NCBI GenBank assembly: GCA_965656445.1
Contig: CBFHKO010000002.1
Location: forward strand, 248,001-312,000
Length of the DNA stretch: 64,000 nucleotides
Reading direction: 5' to 3'
Source: JAHEJA01 sp965656445
Lineage (GTDB): Bacteria; Pseudomonadota; Alphaproteobacteria; Rhodobacterales; Rhodobacteraceae
Shown here: positions 1 through 7,470 of the stretch, piece by piece
How the letters are laid out: every line of letters starts with the position of its first letter
Numbering within the stretch: the first letter of the stretch is position 1
Position numbers and translations under genes: made by a program
The notes under the pieces: generated by a model
Told to the model about the DNA's origin: nothing
Seen by the model: only the letters and a program-made list of their open reading frames with translations
Databases searched by the model: none

Positions 1-169
1 TCGCCTTGATCCCTGCGGCTTTAATCGTTTCAGGGGTGTCAAAGTCAGGCTCCCCCGCGCTTAGCGCGATGATGTCGCGTCCTTCCGCCTTGAGGGCGGT
101 GGCTTTGGCGCTCATGGCGATTGTTGGAGAGGGTTTAACACGATCTAAAGTTTGGGATAGCAGGGGCAT
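1..169 (-). CDS. aatA: Aspartate aminotransferase, N-terminal fragment
   Basis: Only the first 56 codons lie in the window; the gene runs off the left edge. The reverse-strand protein starts MPLLSQTLDRVKPSPTIAMS and contains the fold-type I PLP aminotransferase N-terminal signature SAGEPDFDTPE at residues 38-48, typical of class I aspartate (and often phenylalanine/prephenate) aminotransferases. It would transfer the amino group between aspartate and 2-oxoglutarate in the cytoplasm. The PLP lysine lies outside the window, so specificity cannot be judged. It is divergent from the XRE regulator at 249, with about 80 bp between them. The family call is firm; aspartate is inferred from resemblance of the N terminus. 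Confidence 0.85.
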   Translation of the reverse strand, partial: MPLLSQTLDRVKPSPTIAMSAKATALKAEGRDIIALSAGEPDFDTPETIKAAGIKA

Positions 170-248
170 ATGAACTCTGGTTTTTCTGGTTATAATTGCT
201 ATGCTTGGCTGAGGATTTTAAACAAGTAAAGACAAAGGCAGGAAATTT

Positions 249-632
249 ATGACAACAGACTGGTACAGCGATGATACAGCCACCCTCGGTGATCGTATCG
301 CAGCAGGGCGTGACGCATCCGGCATGACGCAATCGCAATTGGCCAAACGTGTTGGTGTTAAATTGACAACTTTGCGCAGTTGGGAAAACGACACGTCAGA
401 GCCACGGGCAAATCGTCTGTCTATGTTGGCGGGGATTTTGAACGTTTCGGTCATGTGGCTCTTGACGGGAGAAGGCGAAGGCGTTGGCAATCCAGACGAC
501 GTTCAAGAATTATCCCCCGAAGTGACAGATATTTTATCCGAAATCCGCGACCTTCGCGTGGAAATGCGTGATACAACTGATCGCCTTGGTCGTTTAGAGA
601 AAAAGCTCCGTGCAAAGCTTAAGGAAATCTAA
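249..632 (+). CDS. XRE-family helix-turn-helix regulator
   Basis: Predicted cytoplasmic DNA-binding protein of 127 aa. Residues about 12-67 form a Cro/CI-type HTH (RIAAGRDASGMTQSQLAKRVGV, LRSWENDTSEP, LNVSVMWLLTGEG). The C-terminal third (about 85-127) is charged and heptad-like, so a short coiled coil for dimerisation is plausible. A good AGGA ribosome-binding site lies 7 bp before the ATG. Its stop shares one base with the start of the next gene (TAATG), so the two are translationally coupled. The pairing with sdhE suggests a housekeeping role rather than a phage repressor; targets cannot be read from the sequence. Confidence 0.85.
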   Translation: MTTDWYSDDTATLGDRIAAGRDASGMTQSQLAKRVGVKLTTLRSWENDTSEPRANRLSMLAGILNVSVMWLLTGEGEGVGNPDDVQELSPEVTDILSEIRDLRVEMRDTTDRLGRLEKKLRAKLKEI

Positions 633-898
633 TGACTGAGCTGCGCGACCATAAAATCAAACGCCTTGCGATGCGATCAATGCGGCGTGGGATCAAAGAG
701 ATGGATATCATCCTGTCCAATTATGCGGACAAGAAATTGAGCGACATGGATGATGCTGGGCTTGCACAGTACGACGCTCTTTTGTCTGAAAATGATCAAG
801 ATTTGTATCAATGGGTGTCTGGTCAAGTTCCCGCCAAGCCGCAGTTTGCCAACCTCATTGAGGATATTCTGGCGACCATGGCGAAATCCCATACATAG
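632..898 (+). CDS. sdhE: FAD assembly factor SdhE (DUF339)
   Basis: An 88-aa protein of the SdhE/YgfY/SDHAF2 family, which promotes covalent flavinylation of the succinate dehydrogenase flavoprotein subunit. The family's RGxxExD signature is visible at residues 19-25 (RGIKEMD), followed by the usual acidic helix (LLSENDQDLYQWVSG, about 50-64). Length matches the family (80-95 aa). Start overlaps the preceding XRE gene's stop by one base, implying co-transcription. It is cytoplasmic. No sdh structural genes are in the window, so the factor is encoded away from its client here. Confidence 0.88.
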   Translation: MTELRDHKIKRLAMRSMRRGIKEMDIILSNYADKKLSDMDDAGLAQYDALLSENDQDLYQWVSGQVPAKPQFANLIEDILATMAKSHT

Positions 899-931
899 CC
901 TTTAACGCAATTTTTGGATTTTTGTTTGATG

Positions 932-958
932 CTCTCTGAAACGGTTTGTTTCGGAGAG
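932..958 (+). promoter_or_regulatory. Stem-loop containing the Shine-Dalgarno of the ldtR-like gene
   Basis: Arms CTCTCTGAAAC (932-942) and GTTTCGGAGAG (948-958) pair over 11 bp with one G.U wobble and a 5-nt loop. The 3' arm contains the GGAG ribosome-binding site for the ATG at 963, four bases away. There is no U-run, so this is not a normal terminator. As RNA it would hide the ribosome-binding site; as DNA the inverted repeat could be an operator for the regulator it precedes. Which one applies is inference. Confidence 0.6.
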
Positions 959-962
959 TACC

Positions 963-1460
963 ATGAATGTTATCACCTCGTTAGATTTGTCCAAAGAGAC
1001 GCAATTTATGGGCAATTATTTGGATGCCCTGTCTATGGTTGAACGGCTGCACCGCTTGCTCTTGGATGTGATCAAGGATGAATTTGAACGGGTTGGCGTG
1101 TTGGAAATAAATGCGGTTCAGGCGTTGCTGTTGTTCAACATTGGCGAGAACGAAGTAACGGCTGGGGAATTGAAGTCCCGTGGGTATTACCAGGGCAGCA
1201 ATGTAAGCTATAATCTGAAAAAGCTGGTTGATATGGGCTACATGCACCATCAACGCTGTGAGGTGGATCGGCGGTCTGTGCGTGTGAAACTTACCGAGAA
1301 AGGCAATGATGTGCGTAAAATCATTGCCAAACTCTTTGCGCGTCACGCCGAAGGATTGATTGAAAACGCGATATTAGATGTCTCTTCGATCAATAATATC
1401 TCAGAAACCCTCAAGAAGGTTGAGAGATATTGGACAGACCAAATTCGCTATATTTACTAG
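963..1460 (+). CDS. MarR-family regulator, LdtR-like
   Basis: 165-aa winged-helix regulator. The core (LDALSMVERLHRLLLDVIKDEFERVGVLEINAVQALLLFNIGENEVTAGELKSRGYY, then the recognition region SNVSYNLKKLVDMGYM and wing RCEVDRRSVRVKLTEKG) is characteristic of the alphaproteobacterial LdtR group, which in Liberibacter controls L,D-transpeptidase and cell-wall genes. Dimerisation helices lie at the two ends. It acts as a cytoplasmic DNA-binding dimer. A long hairpin carrying the ribosome-binding site sits directly upstream (932-958), suggesting autoregulation or translational control. Role by analogy with LdtR is inferred; the MarR fold is clear. Confidence 0.82.
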   Translation: MNVITSLDLSKETQFMGNYLDALSMVERLHRLLLDVIKDEFERVGVLEINAVQALLLFNIGENEVTAGELKSRGYYQGSNVSYNLKKLVDMGYMHHQRCEVDRRSVRVKLTEKGNDVRKIIAKLFARHAEGLIENAILDVSSINNISETLKKVERYWTDQIRYIY

Positions 1461-1506
1461 GGAGCCTGCCCAAGATCGAGACGCGCACTATTAGGTGGTG
1501 AGCAGG

Positions 1507-1935
1507 TTACCAGTGACCAATGTTTCCCATCTCTGTCCACGGGGACGCGGGCTCTAAGGCGTCGCCCTCTTGAAGCAGTTCGATCGAAATGTTGTCAGGA
1601 GAGCGGACAAAGGCCATGCGCCCATCATGCGGAGGTCGATTAATCGTGACGCCGTTGTCCATTAGGAATTGGCACATGTCATAAATGTTCTCGACGCTAT
1701 AGGCGAGATGTCCAAAGTGGCGGCTATCACTTGGCAATTCATCATCACCGTCCCAATTATAGGTAAGCTCAAGGGGACGATCTTCTTGTCCCTCGGGGGC
1801 CATAAAAATCAAAGAGAAACGCCCTGCATCGCTGTCCATGCGCCGCGTTTCTTTGAGACCGAGCAATTTATAAAATGCCATTGATGCGTCTAAGTCTTTG
1901 ACGCGAACCATAGTGTGAAGGTATTTAGTCGGCAT
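1507..1935 (-). CDS. gloA: Lactoylglutathione lyase (glyoxalase I)
   Basis: Converts the hemithioacetal of methylglyoxal and glutathione to S-lactoylglutathione in the cytoplasm. The 142-aa protein aligns without gaps of note with bacterial GloA; predicted metal ligands are H7 (YLHTMVRV), E56 (LELTYNW), H76 (HFGHLAYSV) and E119 (SIELL), matching the H/E/H/E set of the family. The hydrolase partner GloB is not in the window. It ends 11 bp upstream of the lipoprotein's 3' end coordinate, on the same strand, so the lipoprotein gene precedes it in transcription and the two may be co-transcribed. Confidence 0.93.
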   Translation of the reverse strand: MPTKYLHTMVRVKDLDASMAFYKLLGLKETRRMDSDAGRFSLIFMAPEGQEDRPLELTYNWDGDDELPSDSRHFGHLAYSVENIYDMCQFLMDNGVTINRPPHDGRMAFVRSPDNISIELLQEGDALEPASPWTEMGNIGHW

Positions 1936-1946
1936 ATTGTATATCC

Positions 1947-3008
1947 TTATTGGCGCGTGACGATAAAGCCACCAGTTTCGTGAACTGTACTGCCACTAAA
2001 AAGCGGGTCAGTCCAGTCGACGACAACAACGCCAACCGCTTCGCTAGCATCGTTCCCAGAGATAATTCCGTAAAAATTGCCTTGATCAATGTTACCACTC
2101 GGCGTCAGGTCGCCTGAAAACTCACCATTTGCAGTCAACACACCACCAGTGCTTACAACCGAGACAATTCCTTGGTGATACGTGCTATCCGTTCCATCGG
2201 GGTTTGGAACCGTGTTGGAGTCAAATAGGCTTGTTACATCTGTTCCCGCATCATCGAATATTTGGCGTTCAGTAATGTAAAGCGTGACACCCGGGTTGGT
2301 AGCAAAATGGTCAAAATCAATATTGAGTTCTGTTTTGCCGATAACATGATTTAGTCCAGATTGGTCGCTATAAACCAGCATAGCTTGGTAGCCGCCTTTC
2401 CAAACCGCTTGGCCGTCCGATGGCCTGATAAAGCCCATATCGTTGCCGTCCAAATCGGACGCAAGCCTTTGATAACTATAGCCCCCAAATCCTTGTCCAA
2501 CGTACGAGCCTGTTTTCACGATGACCACTTGGCTTCCGCCGCTTTCTGAGCTGCCATATATGGCTCTATGAGGGAACTGTTCTATGTCCGCATCGCCATT
2601 GCCCACTGCGCCGTTGACAACATCGACCGACTTATAAATCCCGAATTGGCCATTTGTGGTTGGGACCTGTGCGTGTCGAGTGTAAGGATCTGTCGCCAAA
2701 CCGTCAAAGGGCAGATTATTGATGTAAATATGATCATTGTCTGCGTCATAACGGTAGCCATCTGCCTCACCCTGTGATGCAAAAATTGCAGAATTATTTT
2801 GGCTCATGACCGTCACGACGGGCGGAGCAAGCCCGTCCGTAGCGATGCCCGTCGATGAGTCTTCATCCGTCGTTCCCGTTTCAGTCTCTGTATCGCTGTC
2901 TTCTGTCGTTGACGCGCTCGCCGCCTCACTGAATGGATTTGTTCCATCGTTCGACATACAACCCGACATGCCGGTTAATAAAATCAAAAATGCCGTTATG
3001 CGAAGCAT
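1947..3008 (-). CDS. Predicted lipoprotein, transferrin-binding-protein-like beta domain
   Basis: 353 aa. The N terminus MLRITAFLILLTGMSGCMSN is a lipoprotein signal with Cys17 as the probable lipidated residue. It is followed by an acidic Ser/Thr/Glu-rich linker (about residues 30-55) and then a Gly-, Asp- and Tyr-rich region with alternating beta-strand character (for example YVGQGFGGYSYQRL, GVVVVDWTDPLFSG). The C-terminal half resembles the small barrel lipoproteins of the TbpB-like/heme-acquisition type that are common in Rhodobacteraceae, but no ligand-binding motif is recognisable. It is likely surface- or periplasm-facing. Divergent from thyX, with a 173-bp gap. Function unknown; the localisation call is stronger than the fold call. 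Confidence 0.6.
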   Translation of the reverse strand: MLRITAFLILLTGMSGCMSNDGTNPFSEAASASTTEDSDTETETGTTDEDSSTGIATDGLAPPVVTVMSQNNSAIFASQGEADGYRYDADNDHIYINNLPFDGLATDPYTRHAQVPTTNGQFGIYKSVDVVNGAVGNGDADIEQFPHRAIYGSSESGGSQVVIVKTGSYVGQGFGGYSYQRLASDLDGNDMGFIRPSDGQAVWKGGYQAMLVYSDQSGLNHVIGKTELNIDFDHFATNPGVTLYITERQIFDDAGTDVTSLFDSNTVPNPDGTDSTYHQGIVSVVSTGGVLTANGEFSGDLTPSGNIDQGNFYGIISGNDASEAVGVVVVDWTDPLFSGSTVHETGGFIVTRQ

Positions 3009-3181
3009 GTCGTGTTACCTTCAGTGGAAAAGTCGAAAAAAACCGCGGGACTATCTAACGATAGTCATAGTTTGCTTGGATTTTCTATAATTGTAAAGAT
3101 GGCTTTGCTAATTGTCGTGGTTCCTTCTGAACGGTTCACAATATATAGTGGTTGGAAAATAACACTGAAAGGATTCGTTCC

Positions 3182-4090
3182 ATGCCTCTATCCCGTGATC
3201 AACAGGCCGAAATTGACGAGCAACGCGCACAGCAGCGTCCCACTTTGCGGGCTGTGAGCGAGGGTATGGAAAGCCATCTCTATACGGCTTATCCTGTTTT
3301 AGATCATGGGTTTGTGCGGGTCATTGACTATATGGGAGATGACGCAGCGATCTGCCAAGCGGCGCGTGTGAGTTATGGTAAGGGGACGAAATCCGTTCAA
3401 AACGACGAAGGGTTGATCCGCTATTTGATGCGTCATTGGCATTCGACGCCGTTTGAAATGTGCGAAATCAAATTGCATGTGAAGTTGCCCGTCTTCGTCG
3501 CGCGTCAGTGGATCCGTCACCGTACGGCAAATGTGAATGAATATTCCGCCCGTTATTCTATTTTGGATCGTGAGTTTTATATTCCAGAACCCGATGCTTT
3601 GGCGGCGCAATCCGTGATCAATAACCAAGGTCGCGGCGAAGCCTTGAGTGGCGAAGAGGCCGAACGCGTGTTGCGCTATTTGCGCGATGATGCAATGCGC
3701 GCCTACGATCATTACGAAGAGATGATTAACCAAGAGGGCCAGCAAGGCTTAGCACGTGAATTGGCGCGGATGAATTTGCCTGCCAATATTTACACTCAGT
3801 GGTATTGGAAGGTCGATCTGCACAATTTACTGCATTTCCTACGTCTGCGCGCGGATGCCCACGCCCAATATGAAATTCGCGTTTATGCCGATGAGATGTG
3901 TAAAATCGTAGCCGACTGGGTGCCCTTTGCGTTTAAGGCGTTTGAGGATTACCGCATGGGCGGTGCGACCCTATCCTCGAGCGCAATCGACTGCGTGCGT
4001 CGAATGCTCAAGGGCGAAGATGTGACGCAAGAAACCTCTGGCATGTCTGCTGGGGAATGGCGGGAATTTAAGGGTGTGATAGACGGCTAA
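3182..4090 (+). CDS. thyX: FAD-dependent thymidylate synthase ThyX
   Basis: Makes dTMP from dUMP using methylene-tetrahydrofolate, NADPH and FAD. The ThyX signature RHR-x7-S is complete (R112-H113-R114 to S122, RHRTANVNEYS), followed by RYSILDREFYIP typical of the alphaproteobacterial form. The start at 3182 was chosen because AAGGA lies nine bases upstream and the protein then begins MPLSRDQQAEI as relatives do; a longer frame from 3152 adds ten unsupported residues. 302 aa is normal for this lineage. Single-copy thymidylate synthesis by ThyX is usual here. Confidence 0.96.
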   Translation: MPLSRDQQAEIDEQRAQQRPTLRAVSEGMESHLYTAYPVLDHGFVRVIDYMGDDAAICQAARVSYGKGTKSVQNDEGLIRYLMRHWHSTPFEMCEIKLHVKLPVFVARQWIRHRTANVNEYSARYSILDREFYIPEPDALAAQSVINNQGRGEALSGEEAERVLRYLRDDAMRAYDHYEEMINQEGQQGLARELARMNLPANIYTQWYWKVDLHNLLHFLRLRADAHAQYEIRVYADEMCKIVADWVPFAFKAFEDYRMGGATLSSSAIDCVRRMLKGEDVTQETSGMSAGEWREFKGVIDG

Positions 4091-4094
4091 GCCA

Positions 4095-4409
4095 TCAGTT
4101 CTGGGTTGTAACATCGAGAGTTTGAGACAGTTCGCCATTTAAATCGAAAATCAAAATGCGGTTGTCCTCTGTGACAACTGCATACCAATCCTTGGTTTGT
4201 GTAAACGCGACGGGTTTCGTTCCGTTTGGAAGCGTCACAGAGGCAGGCAAGCTGACTGCGTCGTCATTTAAGCGGATGACAAGCAGGGCAATGATGATTA
4301 AAACGCCCCCAATCATCGTGACGGTTAGGACCGTTACCAGTTTTTGCAAAAACCGCAGGCTCGGCGGCAGTTCGATGTCCTGAGAAGGGTCTTTAATGTC
4401 TTTGTCCAT
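4095..4409 (-). CDS. DUF6476 single-pass membrane protein
   Basis: 104 aa with a cytoplasmic N terminus (MDKDIKDPSQDIELPPSLRF), one transmembrane helix at about residues 22-44 (LVTVLTVTMIGGVLIIIALLVI) and a periplasmic domain ending DNRILIFDLNGELSQTLDV that looks like a beta-propeller-blade-type repeat (TKDWYAVVTEDNRILIFDL). This matches the DUF6476 family restricted to Rhodobacteraceae; function unknown. The start (4409) has GGAA upstream. A longer in-frame extension to 4631 runs through rluD on the other strand and is not credible. Its first 14 bases overlap the start of the divergent rluD gene; its end lies 4 bp from the thyX stop. Confidence 0.75.
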   Translation of the reverse strand: MDKDIKDPSQDIELPPSLRFLQKLVTVLTVTMIGGVLIIIALLVIRLNDDAVSLPASVTLPNGTKPVAFTQTKDWYAVVTEDNRILIFDLNGELSQTLDVTTQN

Positions 4410-5418
4410 TATCACGTTCCAAATTGGTGAAAATCCGCCTAATCGCCTTGATAAAGCGCTTTTCCTAAATGCGCCAGTCGAAGCAGACCTGTCGCGCACA
4501 AGATTAGCCAAATTGATTGAAACGGGACTGGTCAAATTGGACGGGCAGGTTGTCTCGAACATCAAAGCCAAGGTGAGCGAAGGCCAAGCGGTAGAGATCA
4601 CCCTTGAGGTTCCCGATGATGTTGAGACCATTGCACAGGATATACCCCTGGCGGTGATTTACGAAGATGACGATTTGATTGTGATCAACAAGCCGACGGG
4701 CATGGTCGTGCATCCGGCCCCTGGATCGCCCGATGGGACACTGGTCAATGCATTGCTGTTTCATTGCGCTGATAGTTTGTCTGGCATCGGTGGGGAAAAG
4801 CGTCCCGGAATTGTGCACCGCATCGACAAAGACACAAGCGGGCTTTTGGTTGTGGCAAAGCATGACAAGGCGCATCATGGCTTGGCTAAGCAATTCGAAA
4901 AACACACGGTTGAGCGGTATTACCAAGCCTTGTGCTACGGTGTGCCTGATGCAAATGATCCACGGGTGCGCGGTGTACGCGGTGTGAATTTTGAATCGGG
5001 TAACATCATGAAGGTGACCACGCATCTGGCGCGTCACAAAACCGATCGCCAACGCCAAGCGGTGTTGTTTGAAGGCGGACGGCACGCTGTGACCCGTGTT
5101 CGGATTGTGGATCGCTATGGCTCACCTGAGGTCTTGGCTTTGGTTGAATGTTGGTTGGAAACAGGCAGAACGCATCAAATTCGTGTTCACATGGCACATA
5201 CTGGGCATGGGTTGGTCGGGGATCAAACCTATGGCGGACGGCGCAAATTGGCTAAGAAAGCATTGTCAGAGGCGGCAATAGAGGCCGTTGGCAACTTCCC
5301 ACGTCAGGCCTTGCATGCCGCGGTTTTGGGGTTTGTTCATCCGATAACGGGCGAGGATATGCGATTTGAAGCGCCTATGCCAGATGATATGCAAGCGTTG
5401 ATTACAACGCTCGCGTAA
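4396..5418 (+). CDS. rluD: RluA-family pseudouridine synthase (RluD-like)
   Basis: Isomerises uridine to pseudouridine in rRNA; RluD acts on the 23S helix 69 region. An S4 RNA-binding domain occupies residues about 17-80 (RLDKALFL, LSRTRLAKLIETGLVKLDG). The catalytic motif GIVHRIDKDTSGLLVVAK holds Asp144, and the late motifs TGRTHQIRVHMAHTGHGLVGDQTYGG are intact. 340 aa fits the family. AAGGG lies six bases before the ATG at 4396. Assignment to RluD rather than another large-subunit RluA member rests on overall resemblance. Confidence 0.9.
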   Translation: MSLSIITFQIGENPPNRLDKALFLNAPVEADLSRTRLAKLIETGLVKLDGQVVSNIKAKVSEGQAVEITLEVPDDVETIAQDIPLAVIYEDDDLIVINKPTGMVVHPAPGSPDGTLVNALLFHCADSLSGIGGEKRPGIVHRIDKDTSGLLVVAKHDKAHHGLAKQFEKHTVERYYQALCYGVPDANDPRVRGVRGVNFESGNIMKVTTHLARHKTDRQRQAVLFEGGRHAVTRVRIVDRYGSPEVLALVECWLETGRTHQIRVHMAHTGHGLVGDQTYGGRRKLAKKALSEAAIEAVGNFPRQALHAAVLGFVHPITGEDMRFEAPMPDDMQALITTLA

Positions 5419-5465
5419 TTTTGCGACGGAAAAATTTGCAAGAGTCGTATAAGTTTGTGATGGGA

Positions 5466-5494
5466 CTTGAAGCGCGTGCAATCAATTCCTAACT
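5466..5494 (+). promoter_or_regulatory. Possible sigma-32-type promoter of rpoH
   Basis: CTTGAAG (5466-5472) and CCTAACT (5488-5494) are separated by 15 bp, about 34 bp before the rpoH ATG. The -35 matches the CTTGAA element of RpoH promoters; the -10 is a poor match. This would imply autoregulation by heat-shock sigma factors. Weak evidence. Confidence 0.25.
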
Positions 5495-5527
5495 AAATGT
5501 TAATGCTTGACACATTAAGGGAGCGTC

Positions 5528-6424
5528 ATGAGCAATTACGCAAATCTACCAGCACCAACCCCAGAGGGCGGTCTGTCTCGTTACATGCAAGAAATTCGCA
5601 AATTTTCAATGCTTCAGCCAGAAGAAGAATACATGCTGGCCAAGCGTTGGGTCGAAGAGCAAGACACCCAAGCGGCGCATAAAATGGTGACAAGCCACCT
5701 GCGTTTGGCGGCAAAGATTGCTATGGGCTACCGTGGATATGGACTGCCACAGGCCGAAGTTATTTCTGAGGCCAATGTCGGTTTGATGCAGGCGGTCAAA
5801 CGCTTTGATCCTGAAAAAGGGTTCCGTTTGGCGACCTATGCCATGTGGTGGATCCGTGCCAGCATCCAAGAATATATATTGCGCAGCTGGTCCCTTGTTA
5901 AAATGGGGACGACAAGCGGTCAGAAAAAATTGTTCTTCAATCTGCGCAAAGCAAAATCGCGCATTGGGGCCTTGGATGAGGGGGATCTGCACCCTGATAA
6001 CGTCAAGAAAATCGCAAAAGACCTCGGTGTGACCGAAGCAGAAGTGATTTCGATGAACCGCCGTATGTCAGGTGGGGATGCCTCTTTGAATGCAGTTGTC
6101 TCCGCGGATGGCGATGGGGCGATGGAATGGCAAGAGTGGCTCGAAGATGAGGACGCAGATCAAGCAGGCGATTACGAAGCCAGCAATGAGCTCGAAGTGC
6201 GTCGCGAAATGTTGGTCACGGCAATGAGTGCCCTGAATGAACGTGAACGCGATATTCTGACTCAACGCCGTTTGCAGGATGATGTTGTGACCCTCGAAAC
6301 TTTGAGCGAGCAATATGGTGTCAGCCGTGAGCGTATTCGCCAAATCGAAGTGCGCGCATTTGAAAAGCTGCAATCAGAAATGACCAAGCTTGCGGCGGAA
6401 AAAGGTATTTTGGCGCACGCTTAA
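5528..6424 (+). CDS. rpoH: Heat-shock sigma factor RpoH
   Basis: Alternative sigma-70-family factor that directs RNA polymerase to heat-shock and stress promoters. Region 2 is plain (HLRLAAKIAMGYRGYGLPQAEVISEANVGLMQAVKRFDPEKGFRLATYAMWWIRASIQEYILRSW, about 57-121). The diagnostic RpoH box QKKLFFNLR is at 132-140, and the region 4 HTH (LETLSEQYGVSRERIRQIEVRAFEKL) is near the C terminus. AAGGGAG precedes the ATG. 298 aa is full length. Many Rhodobacteraceae have two RpoH paralogues; which one this is cannot be decided without the other copy. Confidence 0.95.
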   Translation: MSNYANLPAPTPEGGLSRYMQEIRKFSMLQPEEEYMLAKRWVEEQDTQAAHKMVTSHLRLAAKIAMGYRGYGLPQAEVISEANVGLMQAVKRFDPEKGFRLATYAMWWIRASIQEYILRSWSLVKMGTTSGQKKLFFNLRKAKSRIGALDEGDLHPDNVKKIAKDLGVTEAEVISMNRRMSGGDASLNAVVSADGDGAMEWQEWLEDEDADQAGDYEASNELEVRREMLVTAMSALNERERDILTQRRLQDDVVTLETLSEQYGVSRERIRQIEVRAFEKLQSEMTKLAAEKGILAHA

Positions 6425-6452
6425 GATCGTTGCAAAACACCTAAACTCATGT

Positions 6453-6479
6453 ACCCTCTCATTTGAACAATGGGAGGGT
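6453..6479 (+). promoter_or_regulatory. Stem-loop containing the Shine-Dalgarno of the Gfo/Idh gene
   Basis: Arms ACCCTCTCATT (6453-6463) and AATGGGAGGGT (6469-6479) pair over 11 bp with one G.U wobble and a 5-nt loop. The 3' arm contains the GGGAGGG ribosome-binding sequence for the ATG at 6486. There is no U-run. The architecture matches the stem-loop at 932-958 almost exactly (same stem length, loop size and single G.U). Confidence 0.6.
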
Positions 6480-6485
6480 TATGTC

Positions 6486-7469
6486 ATGGCAACGGAATTA
6501 AGATGGGGAATTCTTGGCGCGGCCAAGTTTGCGCGCGAACATATGGGACCTGCAATCCATATGGCCCCGAATAATCGGCTTGCCGCTCTTGCGACGTCCG
6601 ATGCTGTCAAAGCAGAGCCGTTTTTAGCGATAGATAGCCGCCTTCAGGTCTTTGATGATTATGAGGCGCTTATTTCCAGTGATGCCATTGATGCGGTTTA
6701 CATCCCGCTTCCAAATTCGATGCACGTTGACTGGGCCACCAAAGCGGCTAAAGCAGGCAAACATGTTTTGTGTGAAAAGCCAATTGCAATGCAGGCTTCT
6801 GAGATTGATGACCTTATCCAACTCAGAGAGGCAACAGGCGTTCTTATTGCCGAGGCTTATATGATCGTCCATCACCCTCAATGGATCCTTGCGCGTGACC
6901 TCTATCAGTCAGGCAAGATTGGCAAACTGGTTCAAGTGGATGGCGTGTTTTCCTACGACAATCGCAGCGATCCACAGAACATTCGCAACATTCCAGAAAT
7001 GGGCGGCGGGGGCTTGCGTGACATTGGCGTTTATACCTTTGGCTCCACTCGATTTGTCACGGGTGAAGAGCCACAAGACATCTTATCAGCAAAAATAGAT
7101 TTGGAAAATAACGTGGATGTTTGGGCGGCTGTAACTGCGCAATTCCCAAGTTTCTTTTTCAACGGAACAACATCGATGCGGATGTTGCCGCGCCAAGAAA
7201 TGAACTTTCATGGGGAAAATGGGATAATCCGATTAACGGCACCCTTTAATCCAGCTGTTTTTGATCAAGCCGAAGTTCACTTGATCAGTGGCGATGGTCA
7301 GGTCACAACGCAGCGGTTCCCACGAGAAAACCACTATATAAACCAAGTCAACGCCTTCTATGAGAGCGTTGTAAATGGTCAGGACTATCCGTGTTCACTA
7401 GAATTTGTGCGCGGAACACAGCGCATGATCGATATGGTGTTCGATCACGCGCATGTGTCAAAGGGCTAG
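6486..7469 (+). CDS. Gfo/Idh/MocA-family oxidoreductase
   Basis: 327-aa NAD(P)-dependent dehydrogenase acting on a sugar, polyol or related compound. The Rossmann nucleotide-binding segment is at residues 6-17 (RWGILGAAKFAR), the family's EKP motif is at 97-99 (LCEKPIAM), and the C-terminal half has the usual open beta-sheet substrate domain (GGGGLRDIGVYTFGSTRFVTGEEP). The start at 6486 follows a strong GGGAGGG; the reading frame is open further upstream into rpoH but no homology extends there. A competing ATG at 6481 is out of frame and stops after six codons. The ribosome-binding site lies in a hairpin (6453-6479). Substrate unknown. Confidence 0.85.
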   Translation: MATELRWGILGAAKFAREHMGPAIHMAPNNRLAALATSDAVKAEPFLAIDSRLQVFDDYEALISSDAIDAVYIPLPNSMHVDWATKAAKAGKHVLCEKPIAMQASEIDDLIQLREATGVLIAEAYMIVHHPQWILARDLYQSGKIGKLVQVDGVFSYDNRSDPQNIRNIPEMGGGGLRDIGVYTFGSTRFVTGEEPQDILSAKIDLENNVDVWAAVTAQFPSFFFNGTTSMRMLPRQEMNFHGENGIIRLTAPFNPAVFDQAEVHLISGDGQVTTQRFPRENHYINQVNAFYESVVNGQDYPCSLEFVRGTQRMIDMVFDHAHVSKG

Positions 7470-7470
7470 A

